Below, piece after piece: positions 1 through 4,683 of a stretch of DNA of 8,270 bases (the stretch's first letter is position 1; each line of letters begins with the position of its first letter). The DNA is from an uncultured Acidimicrobiales bacterium. GTDB taxonomy: Bacteria > Actinomycetota > Acidimicrobiia > Acidimicrobiales > SZUA-35. The notes beneath the pieces are model-generated. The model was not told the DNA's origin. It saw only the letters and a list, made by a program, of their open reading frames with translations, and made no database searches. Made by a program: the position numbers and the translations under genes. Where the stretch lies: assembly GCA_938028175.1 (NCBI GenBank), contig CALJAE010000200.1, forward strand, positions 1 to 8,270, given 5' to 3'.

Positions 1-383
1 ATCCATTCGGTAACTCCACTAAACCAATCGATGTGGACAGGATCTCCATCAGCTTTAGCTGAATCTAAAAGTCGAATGCTATATCTATGAAGTGCTGCTA
101 CAGACTCGATTAAATCCCGCAGAGACTCTGACCTGTTTTCGTCCACCGCCAACGGCTCGTTCCAGGGACGTCTCCCTTGGTAGCTGCGACGTTCATGCCT
201 TCGTCCCGCTTCAGCGATCAGCTGACTTTCAAGAGACTCCTCAAATAAGTCTTGTGATATCCGCTCGCTCGCTGCATCTAAAAGCCAACTCTTTGACACC
301 TTTTGCCGCCTTTCGTCTCTGTTAAAGCTAGCGATATAAACGAGAGGTTCAAAAGGGCCTTTGTCTAGTATCTCTAAATTCAT
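1..383 (-). CDS. Hypothetical protein, N-terminal part (runs off left edge)
   Basis: On the minus strand an uninterrupted frame runs from an ATG at 383-381 to the left edge, giving 127 residues with no stop in the window. The start MNLEILDKGPFEPL is preceded by an AAGG-type Shine-Dalgarno about 8 nt upstream. The product is soluble, with no signal peptide or membrane helix. It has an Arg/Glu-rich middle (RRHERRSYQGRRPWNEPL, about residues 61-78) followed by an amphipathic stretch near residues 86-109 (ESLRDLIESVAALHRYSIRL). Amino-acid usage looks like a real protein, and the opposing plus-strand frame at 92-325 looks like its shadow. I do not recognise the family. The gene diverges from the cold-shock gene across about 100 bp. 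The C-terminus lies outside the window, so length and function cannot be judged. Confidence 0.72.
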   Translation of the reverse strand, partial: MNLEILDKGPFEPLVYIASFNRDERRQKVSKSWLLDAASERISQDLFEESLESQLIAEAGRRHERRSYQGRRPWNEPLAVDENRSESLRDLIESVAALHRYSIRLLDSAKADGDPVHIDWFSGVTEW

Positions 384-484
384 CGAGTGCCTTGACCCTT
401 TGGTTGCCAGCCTTCCGACGTTAAACCAATAAATAACTGATAAAGAAGCGACTATCCGCCGCTGATCGGCTTAGGCTTAAGGAT
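384..484. promoter_or_regulatory. Divergent intergenic region between the partial gene and the cold-shock gene
   Basis: About 100 bp separate two divergent starts, so promoters for both should lie here. The right part (421-445) is AT-rich (AATAAATAACTGATAAAG) and could hold the -10 region for the cold-shock gene. TTGACC (392-397) and TTGCCA (404-409) are -35-like, but neither has a good -10 at 16-18 bp, so no promoter can be named with confidence. Cold-shock mRNAs often have structured 5' leaders; no clear hairpin is visible here. Confidence 0.35.
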
Positions 485-703
485 ATGACTATTAATGGCA
501 CAGTAAAGTTCTTCAACAACGAAAAGGGCTTCGGCTTTATCGCACCAGACGAGGGAGATAAAGACGTGTTTGTGCACATCTCCGCTGTTCAGGCTTCAGG
601 CATGCAGACCCTCAATGACGATCAAAGAGTTAGCTTCGACATGGAAGACGACTCAAGAGGAAAAGGCAAAGTCGCAGTAAACATTGCTGCGCTTGAAGGC
701 TAA
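485..703 (+). CDS. Cold-shock protein (CspA family)
   Basis: This is a single cold-shock domain of 72 residues, the usual length for the family. Such proteins bind single-stranded RNA or DNA and act as cytoplasmic RNA chaperones that melt mRNA secondary structure. Both nucleic-acid-binding motifs are present: RNP1 as KGFGFI (residues 14-19) and RNP2 as VFVHI (residues 28-32). The aromatic Trp usual in the first strand (VKWFN) is Phe here (VKFFN, residues 7-11). The start fits the family's standard N-terminus (M-x-x-G-T-V-K), but the only SD-like sequence, AAGGA at 479-483, almost touches the ATG, so initiation may be weak or use another mechanism. The stop overlaps by 4 bp the stop of the convergent cysteine desulfurase gene. 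The VKFFN and HISAV wording and the RGKGK tail are more like proteobacterial Csps than the usual actinobacterial VKWFN type. Confidence 0.96.
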   Translation: MTINGTVKFFNNEKGFGFIAPDEGDKDVFVHISAVQASGMQTLNDDQRVSFDMEDDSRGKGKVAVNIAALEG

Positions 704-1827
704 GCCTCTTTCGCCCCTCTAATCTGATTTACTGCAGCAGGTAGTTTCTCCACTACGTGGTCTATTTCTGCTTGCGTGGTTTCATAACTCAACGACAGTC
801 GCAATGATCCATTAGCGAGATTTGCTGGTACACCCATTGCTGTCAACACATGACTCGATTCCATTGCGCCACTGGCGCAGGAACTTGCTGCTGATGCCAT
901 GATGCCTTCTCTCTCGAGCAGGAACAGTAGTGCTTCTGAATCGACCCCTTCGAAGCAGAAGTGGGCGATGTTGGCCAACCTGTCTGCGTTGACCGAAGTT
1001 ATATGAGTATCTGAGATTTCTTGAGGGACTCTTGTTATTAGCTGGTCACGGAGTTCTTTGGTGTGGGCGATACCGACGTCTTTCTTGGCTGCTGTGGCCT
1101 GCGCTGCGGCGGCCATACCCGCAATACCAGGCACGTTATGGGTGCCTGCTCTGCGTTCACGTTCTTGACCTCCCCCAATCTGAGTTGGTCGAAACTTTAT
1201 GCCCGACCTAGAGACCAGGATTCCAACCCCCTTAGGCCCGCCAAACTTGTGTCCTGATAGTGAAACCATGTCAGCAAGCTTGCAGACTTCCATCAGGTCA
1301 AGCCAACAGAATCCCTGTACTGCGTCAACATGAAAGACTGCTTCTGGAAATTTTGCCCGCACTATCTCGGCCACTTTAGCTATTGGCTGGATCGCACCGG
1401 TTTCGTTATTTGCAGCCATTACCGAAACGATCGAAGTGTCATCGGGTAAGGCTTCGACCTGGTCGAGTTTGACTATTCCGTCTGCGTCTACCTCGATAAC
1501 TTTGCCGTCTAGTTGTTGCACCGGATGCAATACTGCATCGTGTTCGATAGACGAGCAGGCAACCACACCGCCTCTAAGTTTATGAATCCCTTTGATAGCT
1601 AGGTTGTCGGACTCGGTCCCTCCAGAAGTGAATATGACTTCTCCTAGGTCTAGACCAAGCAAGTCAGCAATATTCTCCCGAGAGTCCTCTATGAGTCGCC
1701 TAGCGCTGCGTGCCATAGAGTGTGCTCCGGTTGGGTTTGCGTACTCCTGCGTCATTGCAGACACCATTGCTTCAATGGCTTCGGGTCGAGTCTTGGTTGT
1801 TGCTGCGTTATCTAGGTAACAGATCAC
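700..1827 (-). CDS. Cysteine desulfurase (NifS/IscS family, PLP-dependent)
   Basis: This enzyme converts L-cysteine to L-alanine and passes the sulfur as a persulfide to Fe-S cluster assembly or tRNA thiolation; it is cytoplasmic. The 375-residue protein has the class V aminotransferase layout. Visible landmarks are the N-terminal LDNAATT (5-11), FTSGGTESDNLAIKG (66-80), His96 of the PLP-stacking loop, AANNETG (138-144), the PLP-contacting Asp168-Gln171 segment (HVDAVQ), the PLP-binding Lys194 in SGHKFGGPKG, RAGTHNV (226-232), the persulfide Cys317 in SSCASG, and Arg343 (SLRLS), which binds the substrate carboxylate. All catalytic residues are intact. The start is GTG, chosen because MICYLDNAATT is the family N-terminus; no SD precedes it. 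A 58-residue membrane-protein gene ends 17 bp upstream, so the two probably share a transcript and may be translationally coupled. No iscR or iscU lies next to it. Confidence 0.96.
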   Translation of the reverse strand: MICYLDNAATTKTRPEAIEAMVSAMTQEYANPTGAHSMARSARRLIEDSRENIADLLGLDLGEVIFTSGGTESDNLAIKGIHKLRGGVVACSSIEHDAVLHPVQQLDGKVIEVDADGIVKLDQVEALPDDTSIVSVMAANNETGAIQPIAKVAEIVRAKFPEAVFHVDAVQGFCWLDLMEVCKLADMVSLSGHKFGGPKGVGILVSRSGIKFRPTQIGGGQERERRAGTHNVPGIAGMAAAAQATAAKKDVGIAHTKELRDQLITRVPQEISDTHITSVNADRLANIAHFCFEGVDSEALLFLLEREGIMASAASSCASGAMESSHVLTAMGVPANLANGSLRLSLSYETTQAEIDHVVEKLPAAVNQIRGAKEA

Positions 1828-1844
1828 TTAGTCAAGGATAGGTG

Positions 1845-2021
1845 CTAGTGGATGGTTCGGAACGCAAAGAACCCAGCGTTTACGAAGAACAGCCCGAGTA
1901 TGAATACACGATACTCTCGTCTCAGCTTGCGAGTCAGCAGGAAGATGCCGGCCCAAATGAACAACGCAGCAATGGTTTGGCCGAGCACCCCAGCATCTGT
2001 TCGTGGAAAGAAGAAGTCCAT
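1845..2021 (-). CDS. Small two-helix membrane protein, function unknown
   Basis: From the ATG at 2021-2019 this encodes 58 residues beginning MDFFFPRTDAG and ending FAFRTIH. There are two predicted membrane helices: about residues 11-28 (VLGQTIAALFIWAGIFLL) and 37-53 (VFILGLFFVNAGFFAF). A basic loop between them (TRKLRREYR) would lie in the cytoplasm by the positive-inside rule, giving a hairpin with both ends outside. A weak AGAG element lies about 6 nt upstream. Earlier in-frame starts exist (ATG at 2045, TTG at 2054), but they add a non-hydrophobic leader that reaches toward the divergent SRPBCC gene. It sits 17 bp upstream of the cysteine desulfurase on the same strand, so the pair is likely an operon. 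I do not recognise the family. An overlapping minus-strand frame (1828-2115) has a Cys/His/Arg-rich, shadow-like composition and was not preferred. Confidence 0.66.
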   Translation of the reverse strand: MDFFFPRTDAGVLGQTIAALFIWAGIFLLTRKLRREYRVFILGLFFVNAGFFAFRTIH

Positions 2022-2065
2022 TACGATCTCTAAACCTAGTCGCATCGATATCAATTCCAGTAACT

Positions 2066-2521
2066 ATGTCTAGTCTTGCTATTGTGCCATCAATAACAGT
2101 CACTAAGACCATCAATGCAACTCCAGAGAAGTTGTGGACTTATCTTAGAGATATTGGTTCTCACGTCGAATGGATGGCCGATGCCGAAAGCATCACGTTC
2201 ACCAGCGACAATACAGAAGGAGTTGGCACGACGTTTGACTGCTTAACCAAGGTTGGTCCTATTAAGTTGAATGACAAGATGACGGTCACATCTTGGGTGG
2301 ACAACAAAGAGATGGGTGTCACTCACTCCGGAATTGTGACTGGTGTCGGGCTCTTTACTCTGGAGCCTGCTGGTGACAAAACACTATTTACTTGGTCTGA
2401 GAAGCTTGAGTTTCCACTGTATCTAGCTGGACCTATTGGAGCATTCTTCGCCAAGCCAATCCTAAAACTCATCTGGACCCGCAACTTAAGCAGGCTCAGT
2501 AGCAAGTTCCCCTTGAAGTAA
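2066..2521 (+). CDS. SRPBCC-fold protein (polyketide cyclase/dehydrase-like, START superfamily)
   Basis: The product has 151 residues from ATG 2066 (MSSLAIVPSITVTKTI). It shows the typical helix-grip pattern: a first strand ending in VTKTINATPEKLWTYLRDIGSHVEWM (residues 12-37, the family's 'ping' helix region), the small-Gly turn GVGTTFDC (52-59), a middle with alternating hydrophobic residues, FTLEPAGDKTLFTWSEKLEF (97-116), and a long C-terminal helix (about 120-148). Such proteins bind hydrophobic ligands in a deep cavity; the ligand cannot be told from sequence. An upstream in-frame GTG at 2003 would add 21 basic residues overlapping the divergent membrane-protein gene, and those residues do not look like the family. 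No convincing SD precedes ATG 2066. The gene converges on the rhomboid gene 38 bp downstream. The family is confident; the exact start is less so. Confidence 0.86.
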   Translation: MSSLAIVPSITVTKTINATPEKLWTYLRDIGSHVEWMADAESITFTSDNTEGVGTTFDCLTKVGPIKLNDKMTVTSWVDNKEMGVTHSGIVTGVGLFTLEPAGDKTLFTWSEKLEFPLYLAGPIGAFFAKPILKLIWTRNLSRLSSKFPLK

Positions 2522-2535
2522 TCGCAACGGTCCAG

Positions 2536-2557
2536 CGCTGCGAACGCTCGCAAAGCG
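2536..2557. terminator. Possible bidirectional terminator hairpin between convergent genes
   Basis: In the 38-bp gap between the SRPBCC stop and the rhomboid stop, TGCGA (2539-2543) and TCGCA (2548-2552) form a perfect 5-bp stem with the loop ACGC. The flanks CGC (2536-2538) and GCG (2555-2557) can extend it by 3 bp across an AA bulge. Neither strand has a clear U-tract after it, so this is a weak terminator candidate supported mainly by its position. Confidence 0.3.
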
Positions 2558-2559
2558 AA

Positions 2560-3387
2560 TTAGAAAAGCCCTGCACCGACCGGATTAGTTAGCCCAACAT
2601 AGACGGCTGCACCCGCCAAAGCTATAACCAGCACCATTCCGCTGACCAACTGCCCAGGATTACGATTAGCTGAACCACCGTTACTCACGAGCAGCGCTAC
2701 TGCGGCACCACCAATTAAGCCCCCTAGGTGTCCCCAAAATGAGATGCCACCCACAAGTACTGGCAGTCCAATATTGAGCAGGATGAAAAATCCAATTGGT
2801 GAACTCAAAATACCAAATCCGTTCTTCTGGTAGATGACGGCCATGGCACCAGCCAAACCAAGAACTGCTCCCGATGCACCCAAAGTCGGGGTGTCAAAGT
2901 TGAATAGCAAGACTGCCAGTGACCCTCCGAATAGTCCACCAAGATATATAAGCCCAAACTTTAGCTTGCCTAATAGCGGTTCAAGCTGCTGTCCAAAAGC
3001 CCACAGTAGGTATGCGTTAAACCCAATATGGAATATAAAGCCAGTGGAGTGTGCGAAACCTGAGGTTACGATCCTCCAGATTTCACCATCTTGAACTAGA
3101 GGACCGAAAAGAACTAGAAGGTTGGAGTTTTCTCTGCCCATGCCAATGAACTGAAAGACAAACGTTACTGCGATCAAACCAAGAATAACCTTGGTCAAAA
3201 TAGGGTCACCGGCAGTGCTACCAATACCTTGGTAAACCTTTTGAGCGCCCTCTTTGGCACACTCAGGGCAGTGAAACCCCACAGAAGCTTGGCTCATGCA
3301 ACTGGCACAGATTGGGCGTTCACAACGCTGACAAGCCACTGCTGCAGGTCTATTCTCGTGATTGTAACAAACCGCATCTTCACGCAT
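2560..3387 (-). CDS. Rhomboid-family intramembrane serine protease with N-terminal zinc finger
   Basis: The protein has 275 residues in two parts. Residues 1-50 form a compact B-box-like zinc-binding module: Cys7 and His10, then Cys19/Cys22, Cys27/Cys30, and His39-Cys40-x2-Cys43. This would lie in the cytoplasm and probably mediates protein contacts. Residues 63-268 form the membrane-embedded rhomboid domain, with WR (104-105), His120 and Asn124 in HIGFN, the catalytic Ser172 in GASG (170-173), and the catalytic His220 in WGHLGG. The Ser-His dyad and oxyanion residues are all present, so it should be an active protease cutting substrates within the membrane. Substrates are unknown. The ATG at 3387 has no SD, so the mRNA may be leaderless or the start weak. 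It stands alone on its strand, converging on the SRPBCC gene and diverging from the mscL-like gene. Confidence 0.95.
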   Translation of the reverse strand: MREDAVCYNHENRPAAVACQRCERPICASCMSQASVGFHCPECAKEGAQKVYQGIGSTAGDPILTKVILGLIAVTFVFQFIGMGRENSNLLVLFGPLVQDGEIWRIVTSGFAHSTGFIFHIGFNAYLLWAFGQQLEPLLGKLKFGLIYLGGLFGGSLAVLLFNFDTPTLGASGAVLGLAGAMAVIYQKNGFGILSSPIGFFILLNIGLPVLVGGISFWGHLGGLIGGAAVALLVSNGGSANRNPGQLVSGMVLVIALAGAAVYVGLTNPVGAGLF

Positions 3388-3547
3388 ACTTAGCTAAAAC
3401 AGCGCCTTTCTCTGGATTGTTCCCTTAGGTAAATAATACTGGCCCCAGACCATCCACCCTTATAAACCAGCCAATCCCCTATCCTAGAAGATAAGGAGAA
3501 GTTGGGTTTTAAGCTTTAAGCGGGCTGGCTCTATCTCTCCGTAATCT
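3388..3547. promoter_or_regulatory. Divergent intergenic region upstream of rhomboid and mscL-like genes
   Basis: About 170 bp separate the rhomboid start and the mscL-like start. TATAAA at 3461-3466 could be a -10 box for the plus-strand gene, but the hexamer 17 bp upstream (ACTGGC) is a poor -35. On the minus strand, TATTAT (complement of 3433-3438) about 45 bp before the rhomboid ATG could be its -10, also without a good -35. A second SD-like AAGGAGA lies at 3493-3499, followed by a five-codon TTG-initiated frame that is probably meaningless by itself. Promoter calls here are weak. Confidence 0.3.
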
Positions 3548-3554
3548 AAGGAGA
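3536..3554 (+). promoter_or_regulatory. Shine-Dalgarno of the mscL-like gene, inside a possible small hairpin
   Basis: AAGGAG at 3548-3553 lies 7 nt before ATG 3561 and is the best SD in the window, which fixes the start. TCTCC (3536-3540) just upstream is complementary to GGAGA (3550-3554) with a 9-nt loop, so the SD could be partly masked. The SD itself is certain; the hairpin is only 5 bp and may not matter. Confidence 0.6.
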
Positions 3555-3560
3555 ACAAAA

Positions 3561-3911
3561 ATGTTTAAAGAATTCATGGCTTTCTTGAAGAAATTCAATG
3601 TAATTCCAATCGCTGTAGGGCTCGTTCTAGCTCTGAGCTTTGAACCAGTAATCGCTGCAGTTTCGGACCTAATTCTGAATCTTGTGGGAATAATTGTTGG
3701 TACTGACAATCCAGGTGAATTTGTTTCAACGCTGGCTATCGGCGACCTACTCGTCGGCAACGTATTATCTGAGCTAATCAAGTTCATTATCATTGCGTTC
3801 GCAGTATTCATGATTGTTAAGGCTCTTAACAAGGGTGGAATGGACACAGAAAAAGCAGCTACTCCAGATCAGGAGCTTCTTGCTGAAATCCGTGACCTTC
3901 TAAAGAAGTAA
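3561..3911 (+). CDS. mscL: MscL-family large-conductance mechanosensitive channel, divergent
   Basis: MscL proteins form pentameric inner-membrane pores that open under membrane tension to release solutes during osmotic downshock. The 116-residue product keeps the family's order: an N-terminal amphipathic segment (MFKEFMAFLKKFN, 1-13), TM1 (about 14-47), a shortened extracellular loop (48-70), TM2 (about 71-94; IKFIIIAFAVFMIVKALNK matches the family well), and the C-terminal helix ending ELLAEIRDLLKK, nearly identical to the canonical EIRDLLK end. TM1 is unusual. Aligned to E. coli MscL, Gly22 is kept (Gly20) but Asp18 is Pro16, Gly26 is Ala24, Gly30 falls in an Glu-Pro (28-29), one residue is missing before Asp36, and the Pro43-Pro44 turn is Asn40-Leu41. 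The family assignment rests mainly on TM2 and the C-terminal helix. It is a single-gene unit with a strong SD and its own terminator. Confidence 0.88.
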   Translation: MFKEFMAFLKKFNVIPIAVGLVLALSFEPVIAAVSDLILNLVGIIVGTDNPGEFVSTLAIGDLLVGNVLSELIKFIIIAFAVFMIVKALNKGGMDTEKAATPDQELLAEIRDLLKK

Positions 3912-3947
3912 CACAACTTATTACTTAGGGTTGGGCTCTAAGTTTGA

Positions 3948-3985
3948 AAAGAACCCTGGTGCAGGCAACTGCGCCGGGGTTCTTT
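3948..3985 (+). terminator. Strong intrinsic terminator after the mscL-like gene
   Basis: AAAGAACCCTGGTGC (3948-3962) pairs with GCGCCGGGGTTCTTT (3971-3985) as a 15-bp stem with two T-G wobble pairs and an 8-nt loop. It is followed by CGTTTTAC, a short U-tract. It lies 36 bp after the mscL-like stop and is a classic rho-independent terminator. The A-rich left foot could let it act in both directions, which would also end the minus-strand NifU-C transcript. Confidence 0.9.
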
Positions 3986-4013
3986 CGTTTTACGATCAAA
4001 GTCAGGAACTAAG

Positions 4014-4034
4014 ATTCTGAATCAAGTTCAGAAT
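4014..4034. repeat. Palindromic REP-like hairpin
   Basis: ATTCTGAA (4014-4021) and TTCAGAAT (4027-4034) form a perfect 8-bp inverted repeat around the 5-nt loop TCAAG. It lies between the mscL terminator and the 3' end of the NifU-C gene. Its form, a near-perfect short palindrome with a small asymmetric loop in intergenic DNA, resembles dispersed REP-type palindromes. Whether it is repeated elsewhere in the genome cannot be seen from one window. It could also help end the NifU-C transcript, but the following minus-strand bases are only weakly T-rich. Confidence 0.6.
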
Positions 4035-4067
4035 GACGCCGCTCACCTATAGCGTGACTGGTGTGCC
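4026..4067. repeat. Duplicate of the 3' end of the NifU-C gene (copy A; copy B is 4111-4147)
   Basis: CGCCGCTCACCTATAGCGT occurs identically at 4037-4055 and at 4117-4135, exactly 80 bp apart. Similarity extends both ways: GTTCAG precedes both (with five extra bases in copy A), and the following bases match with four differences. Copy B is the real end of the NifU-C gene; read on the minus strand, both copies encode G-T-P-V-T-L followed by TAG. The four differences all fall at third codon positions and are all synonymous. Upstream of these six codons, copy A has no further resemblance to the gene. Confidence 0.85.
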
Positions 4068-4087
4068 GCCGCTCGCTATGCTCACTG

Positions 4088-4105
4088 CGAACCCTCACGG
4101 GTTCG
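4088..4105. repeat. Perfect 7-bp hairpin downstream of the NifU-C gene
   Basis: CGAACCC (4088-4094) and GGGTTCG (4099-4105) pair perfectly around a 4-nt loop, TCAC. On the minus strand it lies about 22 bp after the NifU-C stop, where a terminator would be expected, but no T-run follows. Its position before copy B matches that of the 4014-4034 palindrome before copy A. Confidence 0.6.
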
Positions 4106-4126
4106 ACCGAGTTCAGCGCCGCTCAC

Positions 4127-4453
4127 CTATAGCGTAACGGGAGTACCAGAGTCTCCGAGGAGTTCTTCGCCGATGTGGCGGACAGAGGTTACCCCTGGGA
4201 CTCGATCTTTAAGTATCCGCTCAAGGCCATCTTTTAAGGTCTGCGAAGACGCCGGACAAGTAATACAAGCCCCGACTAGCTCGACCAGCACCTCACCCGT
4301 ATCTTCTTTAGCTTCACGGAGGAAGATATCGCCCTGGTCTGCCTGAATGGCTGGCCGAATGACCTTGATTACGTCGGCAACCTTAGATTCAAAATCTTCA
4401 CCCGCTGTTGGCGCATCTAACGTGGTCTCTTTTATCGGAGATGTATCTGGCAT
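4127..4453 (-). CDS. NifU C-terminal-domain protein (Fe-S cluster scaffold/carrier)
   Basis: This is a small stand-alone NifU-C (Nfu-type) domain of 108 residues. The domain runs from about residue 19 to 95 (EDFESKVADVIKVIRPAIQ, then QGDIFLREAKEDTGEVLVEL), with the cluster-binding Cys63-x-x-Cys66 in GACITCPASS and the helix QTLKDGLERIL after it. Two such domains usually share a [4Fe-4S] cluster across a dimer and hand it to client enzymes. I chose ATG 4453-4451 (MPDTSPIKE) because a good SD, GAGAGG (complement of 4460-4465), lies 6 nt upstream. The ATG seven codons earlier (4474) has no SD. There is no A-type scaffold or N-terminal NifU domain. Upstream it diverges from a small membrane-protein gene. 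Downstream its last six codons and stop are duplicated. Confidence 0.94.
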   Translation of the reverse strand: MPDTSPIKETTLDAPTAGEDFESKVADVIKVIRPAIQADQGDIFLREAKEDTGEVLVELVGACITCPASSQTLKDGLERILKDRVPGVTSVRHIGEELLGDSGTPVTL

Positions 4454-4524
4454 AATTGACCTCTCGAACAGCATAGAACTTTATTTGCCCATTTCATAGC
4501 CCAATAGTCGGATAGGATAACGAC
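4454..4524. promoter_or_regulatory. Short divergent intergenic region (NifU-C / small membrane protein)
   Basis: About 70 bp hold the upstream signals of two divergent genes. On the minus strand, GAGAGG (complement of 4460-4465) is the NifU-C SD. On the plus strand, TAGGAT (4513-4518) contains AGGA 7 nt before ATG 4525. TTGCCC (4485-4490) is -35-like for the plus strand but lacks a good -10. Promoters must lie here or overlap the gene starts; none is clear. Confidence 0.45.
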
Positions 4525-4683
4525 ATGGATTTTTCAGATGTCCCTCTGGCGCACCAAGGTGGCTGGGACGAAATTCTAATGGTGGTAGGACCTCTCGCCA
4601 TAGTCGGCTTCCTTCTTCTTCTCGCCACAAAGAGACTTAAAGCAAAGACATCAGACCGTCTAGCTGCCGATGACAACCGTTAA
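4525..4683 (+). CDS. Small single-helix membrane protein overlapping the MFS gene
   Basis: ATG 4525 opens a 52-residue frame ending at TAA 4681-4683, with AGGA 7 nt upstream. The protein starts MDFSDVPLAHQGGWDEI. It has one strong membrane helix at about residues 17-34 (ILMVVGPLAIVGFLLLLA), followed by a basic, hydrophilic tail (TKRLKAKTSDRLAADDNR). The positive-inside rule puts the tail in the cytoplasm. The hydrophobic block, charge pattern and SD all argue for a real gene despite its size. Its last 14 bp overlap the MFS start at 4670, the classic arrangement for translational coupling, and the MFS start has no SD of its own. I do not recognise a named family. A role as an accessory or stability factor for the transporter is only suggested by the overlap. 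Confidence 0.72.
   Translation: MDFSDVPLAHQGGWDEILMVVGPLAIVGFLLLLATKRLKAKTSDRLAADDNR

Noticed and set aside
92..325. Plus-strand open frame of 77 codons
   Set aside because: It lies antisense to the better-supported minus-strand gene at 1-383, has low-complexity Ser/Arg/Pro composition and no SD.
2003..2065. GTG 2003 as the start of the SRPBCC gene
   Set aside because: The 21 extra residues are basic, unlike the family N-terminus, and would overlap the start of the divergent membrane-protein gene.
1842..2073. Two plus-strand frames (63 and 73 codons)
   Set aside because: They are antisense to the small membrane-protein gene, with shadow-like composition and no SD.
1828..2115. Minus-strand frame of 95 codons abutting the desulfurase GTG (TAA then GTG)
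   Set aside because: The exact junction is attractive, but the product is rich in Cys, His and Arg with no domain pattern. The overlapping 58-residue frame gives a clean two-helix protein.
3509..3847. Minus-strand frame of 112 codons opposite the mscL-like gene
   Set aside because: It mirrors the TM1/TM2 coding region of a clear family member and has no features of its own.
4088..4110. tRNA T-arm-like GGGTTCGACC
   Set aside because: The pairing is with CGAACCC on its own left side across a 4-nt loop, not a 7-nt T-loop, and no acceptor, D or anticodon arms can be built around it.
4014..4135. CRISPR-like repeat array
   Set aside because: Only two copies of the box, with unequal flanks, coding sense in one copy, and no cas genes.
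4454..4474. ATG 4474 as the start of the NifU-C gene
   Set aside because: It has no SD, and the good SD GAGAGG lies inside its first codons, correctly spaced for ATG 4453.
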